From Orobanche coerulescens (lineage: Eukaryota > Streptophyta > Magnoliopsida > Lamiales > Orobanchaceae): DNA of 64,000 nt. This document shows, piece after piece, positions 21,635-31,336 of the stretch (positions are counted from its first letter, which is position 1; each line of letters opens with the position of its first letter). Both the position numbers and the translations under genes were made by a program. The stretch spans positions 39,261,501-39,325,500 of the forward strand of contig CM065804.1 of assembly GCA_033398695.1 (NCBI GenBank), given 5' to 3'. The notes beneath the pieces were generated by a model. It was given only the letters and a program-made list of their open reading frames with translations, was not told the DNA's origin and ran no database searches.

Positions 21635-22533
21635 GCTTAGACGCTTTAACATTGATAAAGTACACCCGGTTAGCACTCCCATGATCGGTCGTAGCTTGGA
21701 TACGAAGAAAGATCCATTCCGTCTAAAGGAAGATGACGAGGAGCTTTTGGGAGTTGAAATTCCCTACTTAAGTGCAATAGGCGCTCTATTGTACTTAGCT
21801 CAATGTACGCGACCAGATATCGCCTTCTCAGTAAACTTGCTGGCTCTATTTATTTCAGCACCGACGCAACATCACTGGAATGGATCAATAACATATTCAC
21901 ATACCTAAAAAGAAGCATTAACTTAGGACTATTCTTTCCTTACAAGCAGGCAAAGAAAACTGCTTCCGTAAAGGCAAATGCTGAAGTACATTATAATGCT
22001 ATAGAACCTACCCAGACGAACATATTGGCAGGATTTACTGATGTAGGGTACCTCTCCGACCCACACAAAAGTCGTTCCCAAACTGGCTATGTATTTGCTA
22101 TTAGGAATACCGATATATCTTGGAGATCTACTAAACAAACCCTTGTAGCTACCTCATCTAATCACGCTGAGATTATCGCTTTGCATGAGGCGGTACGTGA
22201 GTGTATTTGGTTAAGAGCTATAATTACACATATCCGAGGTAACAGTGGACTAAGTAATGTCACTAAAGCACCCACATGCATATATGAAGATAATGCAGCT
22301 TGCATCGAACAAATGAAGCTTGGGTATATCAATGGCGATAACACAAAGTAATATCTCCAAAATTCTTCTACAATCAGCAACAACAGGCTCTCCTCAATAT
22401 TCAAGTAAAGCAAGTGAAATCTGAGGAAAATGTGGCCGATTTGTTCACCAAATCCTTGCCCAAAGCCGTGTTTGAAAAACATGTGAGAAGTATCGGAATG
22501 CGGAGAATTTCTGAACTCCCGAAATTGATGTAA
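21635..22533 (+). pseudogene. pol: Copia-P pol, second part: RT end and RNase H
   Basis: Resumes the copia RT after the Gyp-A insertion: RRFNIDKVHPVSTPMIGRSL, then PYLSAIGALLYLAQCTRPDIAFSVNLLA (to about 21850). A frame change near 21855-21880 leads to RNase H: ILAGFTDVGYLSDPHKSRSQTGYVF, ISWRSTKQTLVATSSNHAEIIALHEAVRECIWLR and CIYEDNAACIEQ. After another small frame change near 22350 it reads ENVADLFTKSLPKAVFEKHVRSIGMRRISELPKLM, ending at TAA 22531-22533. The D-E-D residues of copia RNase H are visible. The first five bases are the second copy of the TSD. Confidence 0.9.
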
Positions 22534-22586
22534 AGGTAGAGGGATAAGGGTGAGTCATAAAGAAACTTACTCACTGACGTTGTACT

Positions 22587-22654
22587 CTTTTCTTTGACCA
22601 AGGTTTATTTTCTCCCACTGGGTTTTGTTACTTGGCAAAGTTCTTAATGAGGCA
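22587..22654 (+). ncRNA. Copia 3' module, copy 1 (Copia-P)
   Basis: Stem arms CTTTGACCAAG and CTTGGCAAAG pair over ten base pairs with one bulged A and enclose the conserved TCTCCCACTGGGTTTTG. TTCTTAATGAGGCAA follows. One of seven copies in the window with the same loop and different, compensating stems. Predicted RNA structure only. Confidence 0.6.
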
Positions 22655-22751
22655 AACGACACAGGCACAAGTTTTTCAAAATATTCTTGATTGATGTACA
22701 AGTGACGGGAAGATGTAGACTTGAGGGGGAGTCTTACATCCACACTGTACG

Positions 22752-22826
22752 TTATACACTTTTCCTTCCAAGGATCATTTTTCCCACAGGGTTTTTATCA
22801 CTTGGAAAGGTTTTTAACGAGATAAC
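22752..22826 (+). ncRNA. Copia 3' module, copy 2 (Copia-P)
   Basis: Arms CCTTCCAAG and CTTGGAAAGG pair over nine base pairs with one bulged A around TTTTTCCCACAGGGTTTTT. TTTAACGAGATAAC follows. Confidence 0.6.
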
Positions 22827-22950
22827 AAGATGTACGATTTTAGATATCGATGGAATGATCACCTTAGTAGCGCTATGATTAAATGTAACGATCATATGAG
22901 AGGATAGATTCAAAGGTCAAAGTCTAAACTTGATGTGTCTAGATGCTGTA

Positions 22951-23014
22951 CTCTTTTTCCTACGATCAAGACATTTTTCCCACTGGGTTTTTGCTTGACG
23001 AGGTTTTAACGAGG
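22951..23014 (+). ncRNA. Copia 3' module, copy 3 (Copia-P)
   Basis: Arms CCTACGATCAAG and CTTGACGAGG pair with two bulged A around TTTTTCCCACTGGGTTTTT. TTAACGAGGCAAC follows. TCAAG/CTTGA here replaces CCAAG/CTTGG of copies 1 and 2, a compensating change. Confidence 0.6.
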
Positions 23015-23053
23015 CAACATGACATGTGCTTGTAGACTAGGCACAAGGGGGAA

Positions 23054-23224
23054 TGTTAAAGTAATAATACCCAATATGTGCCTAAGTCTGTTATTTATGG
23101 GCTTTCTTAGTTAGGGTAGGATTAAGCCTGCTTGTATGTATCTCTCCCTATTTAAAAGGATGTCATCAATGAGAATAACACACCGTTTTGCCCTATTTTA
23201 CTGTTCAATTATTTTCGCTTCAAC
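23054..23224 (+). repeat. Copia-P 3' LTR
   Basis: Begins TGTTAAAGTAATAATACCC directly after the purine tract CAAGGGGGAA. The last 91 bases match 4530-4620. It is short, 171 bases. Its end is blurred (CTTCAACG versus CTTCTACA in the 5' copy), so the last position is approximate. Confidence 0.85.
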
Positions 23225-23281
23225 GGTGAGTTTTTTTAACACTTTCCAATCAATTTATATCTATATACATCAAGAATGCTA

Positions 23282-23481
23282 CTCCCTCCGTCCCACCGAT
23301 CTTGGTTCATATTCTTTTCTGGGCCGTTCCAAGATACTTGGTCATTTCCTTTTTAAGACACATTTAACTCTCACAACTTTAAATAATATATATTCATACC
23401 ATCACTTTATACACTACTTTTCAGTTTTTCTTAAATCCCGTGCCGAAAAGCAAATGCTCAAGATAGGTGGGACGAAAGGAG
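23282..23481. mobile_element. Stowaway (Tc1/Mariner) MITE
   Basis: 200 bases bounded by CTCCCTCCGTCCCACC and its partner GGTGGGACGAAAGGAG, with TA duplicated on both sides (23280-23281 and 23482-23483). The terminal motif is the hallmark of plant Stowaway elements. No coding capacity; would depend on a Mariner transposase supplied elsewhere. Confidence 0.9.
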
Positions 23482-23483
23482 TA

Positions 23484-24010
23484 TCTTATTTTCTCACAAA
23501 ACTCACGGGCATGGACAAGTCTTGGAATATTTGCAGCCATCACGGCGGAGTGCAGCGGCCGCTTTGAGAGATGGAGGTCCTTCCCGTTTTGCGGTGGAGC
23601 ACTGCGGCAGCGGGTCTGGCTTCAACAAATAGACTGTCAATGATGAGCCGGCAAACTTCCGGGCGAGCACAGCGGCGGAGATGCGACGGAGACGCGGCGG
23701 CAACATGCTTTGGGCTCGCGATGGAGGTAGCGGAGAAAGGCGGCGGCGGATTTAGTTTCAACAAACGGACTGCCCGGCAAACTTCTGGCCGAGCATGGCG
23801 GATATGCGGCGGAAGTCATCTTGAGCGGCTGAGTTCGACTTCAATAAATAGGTCGCCGACAAACTTCTGGACGAGCAAGACGGAGCTTCGGCAGAAGTCA
23901 TTTCTGAGCGGCTGATAGACGGGTAACATTCAGCGGCAATGCTACGGAGGTCCTTCCCGTTTGGCGGTGAGAAGTCTAAAGTTCTTCTTTTTCGGTCAAA
24001 ATCTCTTTTT
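23484..24010. repeat. Island with diverged tandem repeats
   Basis: About three imperfect copies of a unit with TTCAACAAAnnGAC, CGGCAAACTTC and GCGGCGGAGATGCG words, at about 23620, 23755 and 23848. The same words recur at 49115-49215. The open frame at 23571-23915 comes from the GC-rich repeat and has no recognisable domain. Sequence 23225-23281 before the MITE is repeated at 29552-29588. Confidence 0.55.
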
Positions 24011-24162
24011 TGTTATAAACATGAGAGAAAAAGAGAGAAATTGGAAGAGAAGAAGAATAATGTGTGTATTCTTATGAGGGCCAAAGGCCTTTATTTATAG
24101 GTACACATCTAGGGTTTCAGGGGTATAAAGGTCATTCATTAGTAAATACATTAATTACAACA
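24011..24162 (-). repeat. Copia-M 3' LTR
   Basis: 152 bases, TGTTATAAAC to AATTACAACA. Differs from 29299-29450 at one position (GTATTC versus GTATTT). On the minus strand it begins TGTTGTAATTAATG. Confidence 0.9.
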
Positions 24163-24191
24163 CTCCCCCTTGAATGACCTTTAATACATGA

Positions 24192-24260
24192 TGCCTCATT
24201 AAAACCTTGTCGGGAAAACCCAGTGGGAAAAAAACCCGATCGAAGGAAAAAGAGTACAGC
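24192..24260 (-). ncRNA. Copia 3' module, copy 1 (Copia-M)
   Basis: On the plus strand: GCCTCATTAAAA, arm CCTTGTCGGG, loop AAAACCCAGTGGGAAAAAAA, arm CCCGATCGAAGG, then AAAAAGAGTACA. TCGGG pairs with CCCGA. This is the complement of the Copia-P module with a completely different stem. Confidence 0.6.
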
Positions 24261-24466
24261 TACTCCCCCTGAAATCGATTACATAAGATCTTTGAGTTAA
24301 CGCATTCCGATCTTGTGTACTAGTCTTCTGAATGTTGATGTCAGCAACGTCTTTGTGAATAAATTCGCCAATTAATCACTTAAGTGAATATTTGATGTAT
24401 CTACCTTTGAGATACAAGTGATATCGTCTTCATACAATACTTCCTCTTGAATATTATGATGTTCAT

Positions 24467-24530
24467 GCCTCATCAAAACTCCTTCGGAAAAACCCTGTGG
24501 GAAAAAACCGATAGAGAAAAAGAGTGCACA
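24467..24530 (-). ncRNA. Copia 3' module, copy 2 (Copia-M)
   Basis: On the plus strand: GCCTCATCAAAA, arm CTCCTTCGG, loop AAAAACCCTGTGGGAAAAAA, arm CCGATAGAG, then AAAAAGAGTGCA. TCGG pairs with CCGA and CTC with GAG around a two-by-two internal loop. Confidence 0.55.
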
Positions 24531-24560
24531 GTATAAATTGGCTCATGTGTTGCATTGGTT

Positions 24561-24630
24561 GCCTCGTTAAAAACCTTAACTAAGAAAACCCGGTGGGAAA
24601 AAACTTAGAAAGGGAAAAAGAGTACAACCA
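24561..24630 (-). ncRNA. Copia 3' module, copy 3 (Copia-M)
   Basis: On the plus strand: GCCTCGTTAAAAA, arm CCTTAACTAAG, loop AAAACCCGGTGGGAAAAAA, arm CTTAGAAAGG, then GAAAAAGAGTACAAC. CTAAG pairs with CTTAG and CCTT with AAGG. Confidence 0.6.
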
Positions 24631-24679
24631 TTTGGTCTTCAGTACCTTTTGACCTTCAGGGTCGACATAATCTTCAAGC

Positions 24680-25520
24680 TAATTTAAAAGTTATCACTTC
24701 TCCCCCTCAAGATAACAATCTTGCACTCCAATACCATGAATATAATTTTCAGACATGGAGAGATTTAGTGAATAAATCTGCTAGATTATCATTATTGCTC
24801 TTCTGAAGCTCGTGTGGAAATAAGTTTCATCTTACTTGCCCAAACATTATATGCAACACATAAATGGAAAATATTTATCATCATAATAAATAGGCAGTAT
24901 GAGAACAAATATGAAATCATAATCCCTAATAGCCACCAATATCGAATCTCGATCTCTTTCATGTAATAAACCAATATGGTTAACACCATTCCACATTCTC
25001 CTTCTTGGAGAAATATTAAATTTTTCTAGCATGTTAACTTCAATTTGTATATCAGGCCTGATGATGTAATGCTTCAATAGCATACAAGTACGGAACTTCT
25101 GGTCCTCTTATATCTTTGTTATTTTCTTGAGATCTATATGAGTCGGTATCCACTTCAAGTGGTAAGACAACCTTTAGGTAGCTAAATGGATAAAAACTTT
25201 CCATCATATATGCTCGATCTACAAGTCGAGACAATACTAATACTTAGTTTTATCTAAGTTTTTCATTTTGAACTTGTATTTAGACACGAGTTCAAATAAT
25301 TCACATATATCCTCTTCAGGAGGAATTCACTTAGTCGGTTGATCCACCAGACTATTTCAAAATGTATAAATATTTATAACTCAAAATAGTACATGTTGCG
25401 AATTTCACGTTCCTATTACTTTAGGAACCTCAAGTCCGTCAGGGTCTTTCATATAGATATTCGCGTCCAATGACCCATAGAAAAATATGGTGATGACATC
25501 ACTAATTGAATATCTATATT
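24680..25520 (-). pseudogene. pol: Copia-M decayed RT and RNase H
   Basis: On the minus strand, isolated stretches still read as copia pol: near 25460-25500 a stretch resembling the copia YLYGSLDA-IYMK segment, near 25320-25350 a stretch resembling MWYNRLSEYL, and at 25070-25190 DTDSYRSQENN-GPEVPYLYAIEAL, which matches the RT/RNase H junction (EIPYLSAIGAL in Copia-P). No frame stays open for more than 98 codons. The stretch FLLKRIY coincides with a perfect hairpin (TCCTC-TTCAG-GAGGA), so hairpins extend into former coding DNA. Confidence 0.55.
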
Positions 25521-28500
25521 CATAATAATTGTCATATGTATATTAAATGACGAAATTTAGTGCCAACGAGAGAATATGTTTTGGGTATGCGCTTAAACCC
25601 TTGATATACTAATATCGCTTATCTTTCACCACTTTATTTTATTTTGCGAGTTAAGCTTTATCTCAATTGCTTATATTTTATTTAGTGCTTCAGGCACTCC
25701 ACTAGCAATTGTTGAGGCACAAAGTGTTGTCGACAACTATCATTCTTATAAACAATTCTCCCATATTCACAAAGTCAATGACAACTTCAACAAAATCAAA
25801 TATTCAACATTTCCCATAACATTTGATTTGGTCGTCCCATAATCCAATACTGTAATTATTTAGTGCACGTGCAAATTAAGGTATTGAGATTCTCATCTCC
25901 GGGACGATCCTCTTCAGGAGGTTTTTGAAGTGATGTTGTAGTTTAATCTATTTGTATTCCGCGGATTTTATCTTTAATACCAATAAAGAATACGTCTCTC
26001 ACGCTTCTGGCGTCGAGGAGTATCAACAAATATATTTCGTTCACATTCGACTTTAATTCTTTATGGTACATATACAACTGGTATATGAGATTTCATCACT
26101 CATTTGGCAATCAATAACTTGTTCAACTTCGAGTTCATAGTGCGTAAATTTAAATATCCAACTCAATGAGAATTTTCCGACTTTCTCTTATTTATATTTC
26201 ATATCTCCCTCTAATGTCGGAGATAGTTGGAATTGGATTATAAAATCAATCCTCTTCTGGAGGTGCACTAATAACAGAGGGCATGACCCAAATATTGTGC
26301 TTTTGATATGGATACTTGAATTTGAAATTCATCGCAACATGATCATTGGATAAAATATTATATCGCTTATAATTAATTCGATACTCATTGAATAAAGCTC
26401 CTTTTAGAGCCGACAATAAGAATATTGCCATATGAAATTATACCAATCCTTCGGGGATTGTCTTTCCATTCCTCAAGTAGAAATTGAACGAATCAATATG
26501 ACATAAAGTTATGTATTTTTCATTTGAAATAAATACATGCAACTTCAAATGTAAATTGCTCTCAAGGAGCATGTATTTTTCTTCAAAAATATTAATTGTG
26601 CTAACTCAGGAGCAACAATTTAAATCAAAGATAATCATATATTACCGAAAATATGAAGTACTCATCAAGAGTATGTGATATTTTTCAAAAGTATCAATTA
26701 TGCTACCTTGGGAGCAACAATTTATAAGCATATAATACCCAAAATATAAATTACTCTAAAGAGTATGTAAATATTAATTAAAAGTATTAATTGTGCTACG
26801 TCATGAAAAACAATTTATATCAATGTGGTGATAATAAAAGCAATTCAATAACACAAGGCTATATAGAAAATATTCAAAATAATGCCTTTTTTTTGTTTAA
26901 TATTCTTCAGGAATATTAACTTTAATTGATGTGTTTATCATAAATACTATCATAAAAATATGACTATATATCGTTGTGTTTTATCAAGAACATCAACAAT
27001 TTCTTTTTAATAATCTTCTGGATTATTAAAATTACAAATTCATGTTTCTTCAGGAAACCATGAAAATATATTAATGTAATGTATTAAAAGAATCATTACA
27101 AATAATTTTATATCAATGATACAAGTATCATCATCAATATAATATATAATAACTATCGTTATTACTCTTCTTCGTAAGAAAGTGCAATAATTATTATGCA
27201 ATTAATCCAACATCTATAAGATGTTGATGAAAATTGGTCAACTCAAAATAATACAATTTTAAGTGTATAAATGTACTTCATGATATTTACTAGTAATTTG
27301 TGATATTTATCATACAATATGTGTGAATTTGTATTAATATATCTTCAGGATATATATCATAAATAAACATATAGTTAAATAATATATAAAAATAATATAA
27401 ATAGACTTTAACACCAAACACGTAAATTTAAACATGTAAATATTGAAAGTATTGGGATTAATAGACTTCTGGTCTAATAAGTGGTGAATATTATTTACAT
27501 TGATATTTTTTCTAATATCAATTTCTTTTCTTCAGAAATTGTATATGTCATTTGTCTCACTTGTTATCGCAGAATCATACATATTTCAAGCGATAGTTTA
27601 GAAATCCATAGATTTATTGATACTTAGAAGATAATAGTACAAAATCTTCGACCCTGTAGGAAGAAATTTAGTGGTTCTTCATGAACTGTCAATAAATTTA
27701 GCACTACCTTTTTTTTTCATACGAAAAGTATCATTCTAAAGATATCATGCATATTTGCACTTTGATGAGACAATAAATTATGACCACTATTTAATCCCAG
27801 TAACTTGGCATTCATTTCACAAAAAGAAGAAACAAGATAAGCCAAAATTTGAATGATACAAATATCTTCAGGATATTTGACCCTTTTATCACTAATTATA
27901 TAGCAACGATCAATTCAAATCATACTCCAGGTATGACATCATATCTTATATTGATAAAAACTCACAATATATCATAAGAGATAATAAAATATTAAACTAC
28001 ACAATATATAAGATTATATATTGACATATAATCTTAAGATTATCATTTTCATGTCCTTATCATTAACCGTTGATATATCAACTCCACGAGATAAAATTTA
28101 TAAATAATTATCTCCTACAAGGATAAACTTTAAATTTTATCTACTTCGGGAGATAAAATTTGATCCATGTAATATTGAAGTTTTTAATTTAATATTGTTC
28201 ACTTCCGGGAACAACTTGATAGGAATATTCGACCACTTACTAATCTTGCTATGATTGGAGCACAATCAGATTATGATTGTAGAGTATATCATATCTTGTA
28301 CAATCTCGATAGAGGATATTCTCAAATCATATTAATATTTTTTTTTGAGATATAAGTTATATTTTCCTTCAGGGATAATATCATGCTACATCAAGGGCAT
28401 AATGATTTATTTATGCTATTATATTTATAAATAACAAATCAATATTCTTCAGGAATATTGTATCATCACATAATTCATGTATAAATAAGAACTATTCATT

Positions 28501-28880
28501 TAGAATAGTAATATTCTTCAAGAATATTACAATTAATTGTGCCACTTCGGGAGCAATAATTTTAAGATCCATAATTGAATATACAAAGGGAAAAAAATAG
28601 TACGAGAATTAATCAAGGCTCGAAATAACTAAACTAAAATAGTTGCTTCTTCAAGAGCACTTACAATATTCTTCAGGAATATTATTTTGTATTTTTCATT
28701 AGGAATTGCACAAATTATTAGATCTCATAGTGTTCTTCATGAACACATCATATTCAACTAGAATATGACGAGATAACGTTGTCCTTCTTCAAGGACTACA
28801 ACAAATCTTTTATCTTAATAATCTTCTGGATTATTAAGTATTGTTGAATCGTGTTTCTTTCGGAAACAAAGAAGAATATG
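25300..28880 (-). repeat. Copia-M hairpin array (CTTCNGG-core inverted repeats)
   Basis: Many short perfect inverted repeats with 5-8 nt loops, spaced roughly 40-150 bases. Arm pairs checked base by base: 26897-26905/26911-26919 (9 bp), 27005-27015/27021-27031 (11), 27337-27343/27349-27355 (7), 27499-27507/27514-27522 (9), 27859-27866/27872-27879 (8), 28132-28142/28151-28161 (11), 28440-28447/28453-28460 (8), 28508-28516/28522-28530 (9), 28748-28755/28761-28768 (8), 28814-28823/28829-28838 (10). Most loops read TTCAG, TTCTG or TTCAA. Stem sequences differ from hairpin to hairpin. Function unknown. Confidence 0.75.
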
Positions 28881-29298
28881 ATTTGATAATAAATTTTGAG
28901 GTCATCATATATATTATTTATATATGATGCACACAAAAATATAAAATTTAATAACTAAATATAATATATTTTTCCTCAAAATCGTCATATGCAAGAAAGT
29001 TTTTGAAGGAGTAAATAGAATTAATACCTTTCACCAATGTACAAAAAAGACTAGTTCTGTTCGGACTTTTTTTTATACATGCAATACGTTTTAGAATCCG
29101 ATCTCCACCGTTGAATTTGTAGATCTGCTTGTCAGGAAGATACTGTAAAAATTTCACGATGATCCAACGGTTAACAAAACGGGAATCGTGATTTTAGCGC
29201 GATCTCGCAGTGCAGAAAAGTTGCTCGCGTTTTTTTTTTTTTTTATTTCGAAAATCGGAGAGAAAAAAAATTACTCGTAGAGTATCGTGCTGATAACG
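28881..29298 (-). other. Copia-M leader and PBS
   Basis: Region next to the 5' LTR of the element. The complement of CACGTTATCAGCACG lies at 29285-29300. No gag ATG with a long frame is visible. A T-run (29228-29244) and an A-run near 29265-29272 are present. Confidence 0.6.
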
Positions 29299-29450
29299 TG
29301 TTATAAACATGAGAGAAAAAGAGAGAAATTGGAAGAGAAGAAGAATAATGTGTGTATTTTTATGAGGGCCAAAGGCCTTTATTTATAGGTACACATCTAG
29401 GGTTTCAGGGGTATAAAGGTCATTCATTAGTAAATACATTAATTACAACA
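29299..29450 (-). repeat. Copia-M 5' LTR
   Basis: 152 bases, pair of 24011-24162 with one difference. The right flank TTTTT is the second copy of the TSD, within a T-rich tract. Confidence 0.9.
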
Positions 29451-29455
29451 TTTTT

Positions 29456-29597
29456 TTCTTTTTTTTTTCCTTTTTTTTGTGGTTTTTTTCTTTTTAGGAA
29501 GATTTTTTTTAAACACTTGATTTTCAAACTCAGGATATTTTTTTGCATACATGTGAGTTTTTTTTTAACACTTTACAATCAATTTATATATGGTACC
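29456..29597. other. T-rich island remnant
   Basis: T-rich, non-coding. 29552-29588 repeats 23225-23260 (GTGAG, T-run, AACACTTT, CAATCAATTTATAT) with few changes, so two copies of the same unit probably stood here before the insertions. Confidence 0.5.
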
Positions 29598-30185
29598 GTC
29601 CATGGTACACCCCCACGTAGTGCAACTCCTGCCGGATGCACTACACGTGGCGTGCATGGACTGTAATATCCGTGTTTTCTATTTTCGGTAATTTTTATTT
29701 TTGGTGTATGTTCGTTTCAGACAACTCGCTTAGCACTGTTTTGGAATTCTGAATCTATTTTGTTCTTGGAGTTTTTCCGTCTGGTCGAGTTTCGAGGATG
29801 TTTTTACATAATTTCATCTTGAATTATGTCTTGTCGCATGTGCGTCCGATTCTCGTAAAACTTGTTCGTTTTCGTTGTTTCTTGATTTGTATAAGTTTGT
29901 ATGGTTGAGTTGGTCGTGTTGAAACTTTCGGTTTGTTAATCCGATGTTGTATCGCGATTTTTCGGGCTTTTGGGTCGTTCTTGTAATTCTCATAAGTTTG
30001 GAGAATTTCGCTTTATTTGTTTCGTTTCAGACTCTCTAGTGATCGAGATTTTTATTCTCTTTCAACGCTCAGCTTTGTCATCTTGATTATTACGTGTTTA
30101 TGTCTCCGGATTCTGGTCTTGCTTCGTATTTCGGCACTTTTGTACTGTTGGCAGCAGTGTACTGTGCAGTACTGAACTGCTGCCT

Positions 30186-30476
30186 GAGTAGCGCATGCTA
30201 CTCTGGATTTACTTGCGTGCGCTATCACTGTGTGGTTAGCGTACGCTAACCTGGGGTTCGTAGCGTGCGCTAACGATTTGATGCAGGGCGATGAGGTTCG
30301 TGCCTTGATGCATGGACCAGGTAGCGTACGCTAATCAGCGTTAACGCACGTTAATCCCTAGTACTAGCGCACGCTAACCATGTTAGCTTGCGTACGCTAA
30401 CTGGAGGATAGTAGGCAGACTGTTCTGCCACGCCCCGCTAGCACACGCTAATGCTTGTGCGTAGCGTGCGCTAAGG
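30186..30476 (+). repeat. Gyp-C palindrome array (TAGCGTACGCTA / TAGCGTGCGCTA)
   Basis: About nine 12-bp palindromes or near-palindromes with half-sites TAGCG and CGCTA: near 30190, 30216, 30237, 30260, 30323, 30365, 30390, 30445 and 30464. Centre TA predominates, against TG/CA in Gyp-B and Gyp-D. The array ends within about ten bases of the TATA-like box. The copy in the 3' LTR is at 46944-47233. Confidence 0.8.
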
Positions 30477-31109
30477 CTGTTTTATATTAATATGACAGCA
30501 GCAGTCAACTTCGTCATTTTTCCTTCATTTCTTATCCTTCTCGGCTTTGAGCGATTCCAGGCGAGGGTTAGGGCCGATTCCGACTGTAGATCATCATTCA
30601 CTACCACCGGGCATTCTTTGCGTGAATTCTTCAAGTTCCTAACCACTTTCCACCTTCCGAATCAAGGTAAAAATTCCCAAAACCCTTGTTTTGAGATTTT
30701 GGGGGAAATTTGGGGATTTCTTGGGTTTTGACTCTTATAGTCCGAATTATCACTGGGTTATCGCTGGACTTCGATTGTGTGCTTGTAATCCTTCGTTTTA
30801 TTGATGATTTGTGGTTTTGGACTTCAAGTTTTCCATGTTCGTCACTTATAGTCGACGATACCCAAGTCATGACCGACAAATTGTTCCAGCGGGTAGAATT
30901 AGGATTTATTCTTACCTTTCCGCGTTATTGAGACTTGTGTATACCGTTATTGTGTTAGGAACGGATTTGGAAGGATTGTGCGGACCTAAACCTATTCCTT
31001 CGTCGTTTCTTTCGTTTCGTTTCATTCAAGGCAAGTACATGTATTACATTCCGTTATGTGCGTATGATTTTGATGCGAATGATGTAAATGGTGTTATTGA
31101 ACGAATGTG

Positions 31110-31336
31110 ATTGTTTCTCTTCCACCTGGGGATGGCATGTGGCCTCTGGGGGCCGATACTAATGGGTACGGCCATGGAAATGGACTGGGGTGCGTGTGTT
31201 GATGTTCTTCCACCTGGGGACGGTTCGTGGGACCTGCGGGCCGATACTAATGGGTACGGCCGCGGAAGTGGTTTCTCACCTGGGGACGGTCCGACGGGAC
31301 CTCTGGGGACCGATACTAATGGGTACGGTCGCGAGT
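31110..31336 (+). repeat. Gyp-C central tandem repeat (3 copies, about 75 bp)
   Basis: Unit: CACCTGGGGACGG, GGGACCTCTGGG, CCGATACTAATGGGTACGGC. Three copies, the third with the exact 12-mer GGTCCGACGGGA. Reading frames across it repeat the same peptide because 75 is divisible by three; I do not regard them as genes. Confidence 0.75.

Larger units (their letters stand above)
4530..23224 (+). mobile_element. Copia-P: Ty1/copia retrotransposon, split by Gyp-A/Gyp-B
   Basis: The 3' LTR at 23054-23224 and a 91-bp remnant of the 5' LTR at 4530-4620 bracket a copia interior in the order gag, protease, integrase, RT, RNase H. The 5' LTR is cut by Tat-G. The RT is cut at 10007 by the nested Gyp-A and resumes at 21635. 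Removing the insert and one copy of the GCTTA duplication restores the reading frame across the junction (AYVQKML then RRFNIDK). All domains carry stops or frameshifts. Confidence 0.9.
24011..29450 (-). mobile_element. Copia-M: hairpin-rich non-autonomous Ty1/copia element
   Basis: Two 152-bp LTRs with one visible mismatch, flanked by TTTTT on each side (24006-24010 and 29451-29455). The PBS complement (CGTGCTGATAACGTG) abuts the right LTR, so the element reads on the minus strand. Only faint remains of RT and RNase H survive (about 24680-25520). The rest is about 70-75 percent AT and holds a dense array of small hairpins. Three copies of the copia 3' module lie before the 3' LTR. Near-identical LTRs around a non-coding interior imply recent movement in trans. 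Confidence 0.85.

Noticed and set aside
23571..23915. Possible host gene of 114 codons
   Set aside because: Built from a diverged tandem repeat whose words recur near 49150; no recognisable protein.
25300..28880. microRNA gene cluster
   Set aside because: Arms of 6-11 bp are too short for plant miRNA precursors; the array is better described as short structural hairpins within a retroelement.
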